From Glebionis coronaria (lineage: Eukaryota; Streptophyta; Magnoliopsida; Asterales; Asteraceae): a stretch of 64,000 nt of DNA. The translations under genes and the position numbers were made by a program. Location of the stretch: the NCBI GenBank assembly GCA_025667525.1, contig CM046879.1:358484752-358548751 (forward strand), given 5' to 3'. Shown here piece after piece: positions 58,597 to 64,000 of the stretch. Below the pieces are notes generated by a model. That model ran no database searches. It saw only the letters and a list, made by a program, of their open reading frames with translations, and had not been told where the DNA came from. Within the stretch, counting starts at the first letter, position 1. Every line of letters starts with the position of its first letter.

Positions 58597-60009
58597 AAAT
58601 AAGCCATATTGGCTTATTTAGACCTGCAACAACTTATTTTTTGTGATCAATCTTCCTCATTTGACCCATTTGTTTGAGCTGGATCTTATTAGACTTTGAC
58701 TTTGACTTTTTTCTAGAAAACTCTTAAAGTTGACTTTTAAAGAAGTGCTTATTTGCTTATTTCAGCTTATTGATTGAACTTATTTGAAAACTTTTTGTTG
58801 ATTAAGCTTGGTTAAGTCATTTAAAAGCTTTTGAAACTTGAATCAGCTCTTGGGATAGCCTAGAACTCGAAAACGACTATTTTGTCGTTTTGTGAAGATT
58901 GCTTATTGCATTTTCAGGCTTATTCCTTGGACTTTTTTCAAATTTCTTTTTACAGAAGTCTTAAGTAACTCAAAAGAAGCTTGTGTGTCTAATTTGAGCT
59001 TATGGCATCAGCTTATAGCTTAATGGGCCAAAAAGCCCATTAAGAATAAGCTGTTTGATATAAGCCAGCTTATATCACATTTTCAGCTTTGTGGCCTTTG
59101 AAAAATTGTGTTACAGAATCAAATTTGAGTCAGATAGGAGCTTTGGGCCATTTTTATAAGCATTTTTCTTATTGGGCTTATTTTGTCCCAATAAGGGTCG
59201 GTTTTGGACTTTTGCCCATTTGAAGGCCCATTAGGGGAATTTTTGTAATTTCAACTTCATTTCTGTGTTTATTAGGTTAAATTAAGCTAGTTTGCAAGTT
59301 TTTAGAATTTTTTATAAATTTTGGATTTTTAATATTATTTTATTATTAAAAATCAGAATTTAGATTTTTCAAGTTTTTACATTTTTCTTAGGTTAAATAC
59401 TTAAAGTTAAGAATTTTACAATTTTTAGAATATTTTTATTGTCCTTAGTTTAATTTTTATAATTATTTTAAGTTTTAATAGTTTTTAATTGTTTTTAAAT
59501 AGTTTTAATTAATTTTATAATTTTAAAAAATAGTTTTAAATTAAGTTAGGTCATTTTAGAGGTTTACAATTGAAAAATGTCAATTTGGGCTTTTTGTTAA
59601 TTAAATTGATTTTTTGTGCTTTAATTAGTATTAAAAATTAATATTTAATTAAATAAAAGGTTTGGGTGATTTTTGATTTTTTGTAAACTCTAATTACATT
59701 ATTTAGGATTTATTGCAATTTTTTAGGAATTTTTAGGGTAAATTTTTAATTTTGGTACTTTTTACAGTTTTACGTGTACGACATTTCGTCTTAGTTTAAT
59801 TCATCATCGTAACCATCATTCTCTTCTTATCTCATTTCTATTTTCTTTTCTCATAATCAATATAATCACATAATTAATCATCTCTTAACACACACACCAA
59901 GCCTCCTTGGGAAACGAACTGGCCATTAGTGCTTGGTTTTCCTAAACCGACACTTAATACTTTCCCTATTTTTCTCTCTTTTCCAGAGGGTAGTAAAAAC
60001 ACTACATCA
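58597..60009 (+). repeat. Element F 5' LTR, 5' truncated (Athila-type)
   Basis: It ends CACTACATCA at 60009, next to an Athila primer site, so it is the 3' part of a plus-strand LTR. It is related to the complement of H2's LTR end (TTTTCCTAAA, CTACATCA). The left edge has no TG start and lies directly on E's broken LTR. With only 1.4 kb present, against about 3.6-4.3 kb in related LTRs here, the 5' part is probably missing. It contains several GCTTAT/ATAAGC inverted motifs around 59000-59080. Confidence 0.75.
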
Positions 60010-60013
60010 ATTT

Positions 60014-60031
60014 TGGCGCCGCTGCCAGGGA
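60014..60031 (+). other. Primer-binding site of element F (tRNA-Asp)
   Basis: TGGCGCCGCTGCCAGGGA lies four bases after the LTR end. It is close to the Athila site complementary to tRNA-Asp. Confidence 0.92.
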
Positions 60032-60715
60032 GGCGTGTTGTGTTTTAATTTGGCAATTGCTGTTTTTATATATAGCCATAATATCTATTTGTATTAGTAG
60101 CACTCTACTAATACGTATTATCGTTTTTTCGTTTTTTGTGAATACTATTACTATATTGTATACGTAGAACAATAAATTCACAAGTACTCCAAAAGTGTGA
60201 AAACACAACCTTGACTTGGGAGGTCATTAGCCAATAATTGTATTCGAATCTCAAACAAGAAAGAAAAGGCAAAAATAGATAAATACTTTCGTGAAGCTCG
60301 ATTTTGAAAAATACAAACTATAAGGTGGGTATAAGGCGGGTATTATAAAATATACCCTAAGGAAAAAGGCTCTTAAGTGCTTCGCGCCGCCTCGTTTCCC
60401 CGCTTGCTTGTGAGTATTTTGAAATTGAAAGCTAATCGAGGGTTTTGCCGCCCAAAGTATTATTAAGTATCATATATACTTTCTTGTTTTCATTGATTAA
60501 ACCCTCTTGAACGTTTTGTTGTTCCACCAACGTTCTAAAGTCATCGAAGGCATTCACTTCACGTGATCGTTTTCTTTCCTTGAGGAGATTTGATTAATAC
60601 AATCACAAAAATCCAAAAAAAAAGTAAAAACAATCAAAAACCACAAAAAAATTGGAAAAATACAAAACACCAAAAAGAATCTTCTTTGCTCATCCCCTCG
60701 TTGTACGTGACGTTT
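60032..60715 (+). other. Element F 5' leader
   Basis: There is no supported ORF before the gag Met at 60716, although the gag frame is open upstream to 60590. It includes the leader block AAAAGTGTGAAAACACAACC (60191-60210), the complement-sense counterpart of blocks in H1 and G. 60600-60670 is A-rich, matching the T-rich complement before G's gag. Confidence 0.55.
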
Positions 60716-61779
60716 ATGCAAACCCGCAACCAAGAAAGACGTGCACGTAAACGAAGAAACCGAAAGGAGTCAACACCTACTCCTAATCTTTCTAGTGAGG
60801 AATCTCCTATTGACGAACCCATTATAAGAGAGGAACCAACCATGGAGAATGGAACTATGATGGAGTTACTTCAAGCACCCACCGAGGGTTATGGAGAAGC
60901 TATTGCAATTCCCTCAATCCTTGCGGAGAATTTTGAAGTGAAAACGGGTTTGTTGTCGATGATTCAAAACAACAAATTCCGTGGTGATGAAAAGGACAAC
61001 CCGCACAACCATATCCGCCAATTCAATCGCCTTACCGCCACTTGCAAATTTAAGGATGTTTCTAATGACTCGATTAAGATGATGCTTTTTCCGTATTCCT
61101 TAGCGGGGTCCGCTAAAATTTGGTTAGAGAAAGAGCCACCCAATTCTATATTGACGTGGAAGGATCTCGTTTCAAAATTTGTGAACAATTTTTTCCGCCC
61201 TCTAAGACTACACATTTGAAAAACGAGATTTCAAAATTTTCACAAGAATTTAATGAGAGTTTTTCAACGGCTTGAAATAGGTTTAAGGAAATGTTACATG
61301 AGTGTCCTCATCACGGTTTTTCCGACTTGCATCAAGTTGACACGTTTTACAATGGACTTAATGATCATGAAAGGGATTATCTAAATGCCGCCGCGGGTGG
61401 TAATTTTTTGTGTAAAACGGTTTATGAAGCTTTGGTGATAATTGAGAATAGATCTATGGTGTATAGTCCTCGTAGCACGTCGAGTGTTCGTAAGGCTTCG
61501 TCTTCGGCTTCACCTTCTTTGTCTAATACCATTGATGCTTGCCAAATTGAGGCGAACATGGAAAAAAAATTCTTTGATAAGCTTAAAGTACTTTTAATTG
61601 AATTCAAAGTTGGAGAACAAAGTTCTCCCGCTACGGCTAAAGCGGTTGAGGCTTCATGTATGTATTGTGGTGGAGGTCATGATTTCTCCGAGTGCATTAC
61701 CAACGGTGGTAACACTTTGAGTGCCTACGCGGCCACGTGAACTTACAACTAAAACGGTCAAGTTACCCGCTCTAATCAA
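60716..61779 (+). pseudogene. Element F gag
   Basis: The chosen start is the Met at 60716 (MQTRNQERRARKRRNRK), because G's gag starts with the same type of basic N-terminus; upstream in-frame codons back to 60590 lie in an A-rich leader. It contains EGYGEAIAIP, then the Athila Gag core FRGDEKDNPHNHIRQFNRL...GSAKIWLEKEPPNSI to about 61190. A single-base frame change occurs near 61195-61219, a TGA lies near 61274, and the frame 61291-61740 continues with CPHHGFSDLHQVDTFYNGL and a CMYCGGGHDFSEC knuckle (the CX2CX4HX4C spacing is kept). Stops at 61738 and about 61750 then break it before the Asn-rich tail. Confidence 0.85.
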
Positions 61780-64000
61780 TTGACACCACCGGGTTTTGGT
61801 TCAAATCAAAATGCTAACAACAACTATCGAAACAATCAAGTTGGTTTCAAAAACAATTACAACAAAGGAAACTATGGTAATCTAGGGGCTAATAATCAAG
61901 TTTCAAACAAAAATCAAAGTGATTTTCAAAACAACAACAAGAGTTTGCAAACATTGAAAGATCTTCCAAATGAATTTGTTGAATACGCTAATGGAAACGA
62001 TGCTAGGTTTGACAACATTCAAATAGAAATCATTAGCCTAAGATCCGAGTCTAAGAACGACTTGAAGAAACAGTTGAAAAATGAGCTAGCAAATGAGGTT
62101 AAAATCCATACAAACAAAATGGAAGGAAATGTAACTAGGTTACATCAAAACCAACAAAAAATGGAACAAGGGCAACATGAAATTAAGCAAGAGATGATTA
62201 AGGCCGAGAAGAGGCAATCCATGTTTGAGGACAAAATTTCATCTATGTTTGAGGCAATTATGTGCAAACCGTCTTCGAGTAGTCTTCCTAGCAACACCAT
62301 ATCGAACCCTAAGGGAGAGATGAAAGTGATTACCACACGTAGTGGTAAGACACTTAAGGAACCAACTCCTCAACCAATTGCTCCTACGGAGGATGCAATT
62401 GAGGAAGAACCCAAGGTGGTGGTCGAAAAGGAGCATGTCCATATCCTACGAATTACCGCTCATGCCACACCTACGGTTGACCCATTACCAACATTGGAAC
62501 CCGAGATTCCAAAGGCTATGCCTATGCCTCAACCCACACCACCCTTGCCCTATCCATCGAGACTTAGAAAGGAGAAACGTCAAGAGCGTGACAATTACCA
62601 ATTTGATATTTTTATGAAAATGTTTCGTGATTTGCACTTTAATGTGAGTTTCGCCGATGCTTTGGTCATGATGCCTCGATTTGACGCTAACTTTAAGAGT
62701 ATGTTTAACAACAAGGAGAAATTGCAACAATTGTCTAGTTGTTCATTGGTTTATCTTAATCGCATACCTCAAAAAGTCGGTGATCCCGGTAAATTCTTGA
62801 TCCCTTGTGCAATCCAAGATATTGAAGAATGTTATGCCTTGGCCGATCTTGGTGCTAGCATTAACTTGATGCCACTTGCAATCTTCAAGTCGCACAATCT
62901 TCCTAATCTTACTCCTTCACTAATGTCTATCGAGTTGGCCGACCATTCCACCATTCCCGCATATGGATTGGCGGAAGGCGTCTTTGTGAAAGTGGGGAAG
63001 TTCTATTATCCGGTAGAGTTTATCGTTATTGATATTCCCACGGATCCTCAAGTTCCTCTCATTTTAGGTCGTTCGTTTTTAGATACGTCTATGGCTTTGA
63101 TCGATGTTCATGCTAGAAAGATCACCTTACGTTTCAACGACGAGGAACTTGTTATAAACGCAACTCAAAACTCTCAAATTTCTCATGTTTATTCCGTTGC
63201 AACCATAAACCTCGTTGATATGATTGACGTTGTTTGCGAGGAATTTTCACAAGAAGTTCTAGGTTTTGGTGATTATGAAAATAATGGCAATCCCACTATG
63301 CTAGATCCCATTCTTGATAACTCGACACCAACCTTCACTCCATTTGAAGGTGGTGGTTTTACGTTGGAAGAATTCGATGTTCCACGTACTTGTAACGAAG
63401 ACCTCGAAAATGATGAGGACTTCTCTATTATCAAGGATTTTCTTAACGATTTCCCATTTCCTTCACCCGAGGAGGTTATGAGTATCGAGCCCAAATCTTC
63501 AATTGAGGAACCACCTATCCTAGAGTTGAAAGATTTACCTCCTCATCTCGAATATGTCTTTTTGGAGGAGGACGACAAATTGCCGGTTATTATTGCGAAA
63601 GAACTTTCGGATGATGAAAAAACCGCACTTGTCGATGTTCTAAAGGATCACAAAGGGGCAATTGCATGGAAGTTATCCGACATTAAGGGAATCAATCCCA
63701 AATTTTGTACCCACAAAATCTTTATGGAGGAGGATTACAAGCCCGCAATCCAATGTCAAAGCAGGGTGAACCCAAAAATTCATGACGTCATCAAAAAGGA
63801 GGTCCTAAAACTCCTTGACGCGGGAATGATTTACCATATTTCCGATAGCCCTTGGGTGAGTCCTATTCATTGTGTCCCTAAAAAGGGAGGAATGACGTTG
63901 TGCCAAACGATGTCAACGAGTTAATTCCCACTAGACTCATGATCGGATGGAGAGTGTGCATTGACTATCGTAAGTTGAATGACGCCACTCGAAAAGACCA
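61780..64000 (+). pseudogene. Element F gag tail, protease and start of RT
   Basis: The frame 61780-63924 begins in the Asn/Gln-rich Gag tail, passes a charged coiled-coil-like stretch (about residues 65-165) and a Pro-rich linker, and reaches an Athila protease: ADLGASINLMP at about 62841-62873 with the catalytic Asp present, and VPLILGRSFLD at about 63052-63084. A long acidic linker (63200-63600) precedes the reverse transcriptase start (HKIFMEEDYKPAIQ, then a SPWVSPIHCVPKKGG finger at about 63850-63890). A missing base near 63896 shifts the frame; the RT continues in the next frame (WRVCIDYRKLND) to the window edge. This chain processes Gag-Pol and copies RNA to DNA. Confidence 0.88.

Larger units (their letters stand above)
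58597..64000 (+). mobile_element. Element F: Athila retrotransposon, runs off window
   Basis: It consists of truncated LTR, tRNA-Asp-type primer site, leader, gag, protease and the start of reverse transcriptase in plus orientation. The Gag core, the ADLGASINLMP protease and the pre-RT region are typical of Athila. RNase H, integrase and the 3' LTR would lie beyond base 64000. Confidence 0.9.

Noticed and set aside
1..64000. CRISPR arrays, bacterial operons or phage-like modules
   Set aside because: No regularly spaced identical repeats, no bacterial gene organisation, and all coding traces are plant LTR retrotransposon domains.

Overview
This window looks like nuclear heterochromatin from a flowering plant. 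It is AT-rich, I see no host gene, rRNA, intact tRNA or CRISPR array, and almost every base can be assigned to nested long-terminal-repeat (LTR) retrotransposons of the Ty3/gypsy superfamily. Two plant lineages recur: Tekay/Del-type chromoviruses (initiator-tRNA-Met primer site TGGTATCAGAGC, LTRs of about 2.7-3.5 kb, integrase with a C-terminal chromodomain) and Athila-type elements (tRNA-Asp primer site TGGCGCCGCTGCC-like, LTRs of about 3.6-4.3 kb, Athila-style Gag and protease). A decayed retroelement-associated ORF at 32447-34454 resembles a family I remember from Asteraceae genomes, so a composite is my best guess. That rests on memory, not a search.

Layout. 1-28394 is one nest. Tekay-like element A has a left LTR cut by the window edge (1-2717), a primer site at 2721 and only about 150 bases of interior. 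Its right LTR ends at 28394. Element B (2870-15207) sits inside A and has lost the last ~220 bases of its right LTR in a deletion that also removed the rest of A's interior. Element C (15407-25499, target duplication CCTCT on both sides) sits in the start of A's right LTR. B and C have LTR pairs that differ by only about 1% by eye, yet their coding regions are ruined, so both look like copies of already non-coding families moved by another element's proteins. A itself is inserted in the 5' leader of H1, a minus-strand Athila-type element whose LTR is 28742-32329. 32330-34806 is the oldest visible substrate and carries the decayed retroelement ORF.

34807-46717 is G, an old minus-strand Athila-type element that keeps gag and protease but shows no reverse transcriptase, RNase H or integrase. 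Its right LTR is interrupted at 46718 by the LTR of another minus-strand Athila-type element, H2. H2 is interrupted at 49232 by E, a minus-strand Tekay element and the best-preserved one here: a gag-protease-RT-RNase H-integrase-chromodomain chain broken by two nonsense codons and one pol frameshift, plus gag damage. E's right LTR is cut at 58596, where a plus-strand Athila element, F, starts with a truncated LTR and runs off the window inside its reverse transcriptase.

The observations most worth checking are: three short GT-AG segments in E gag that each restore the reading frame when removed; an array of hairpins with paired base changes just downstream of the primer site of C (one also in E); a stem-loop near the 3' end of all four Tekay-type LTRs whose stem sequence changes while pairing is kept; a second hairpin shared by the Athila-type LTRs; and young-LTR/dead-interior elements B and C.
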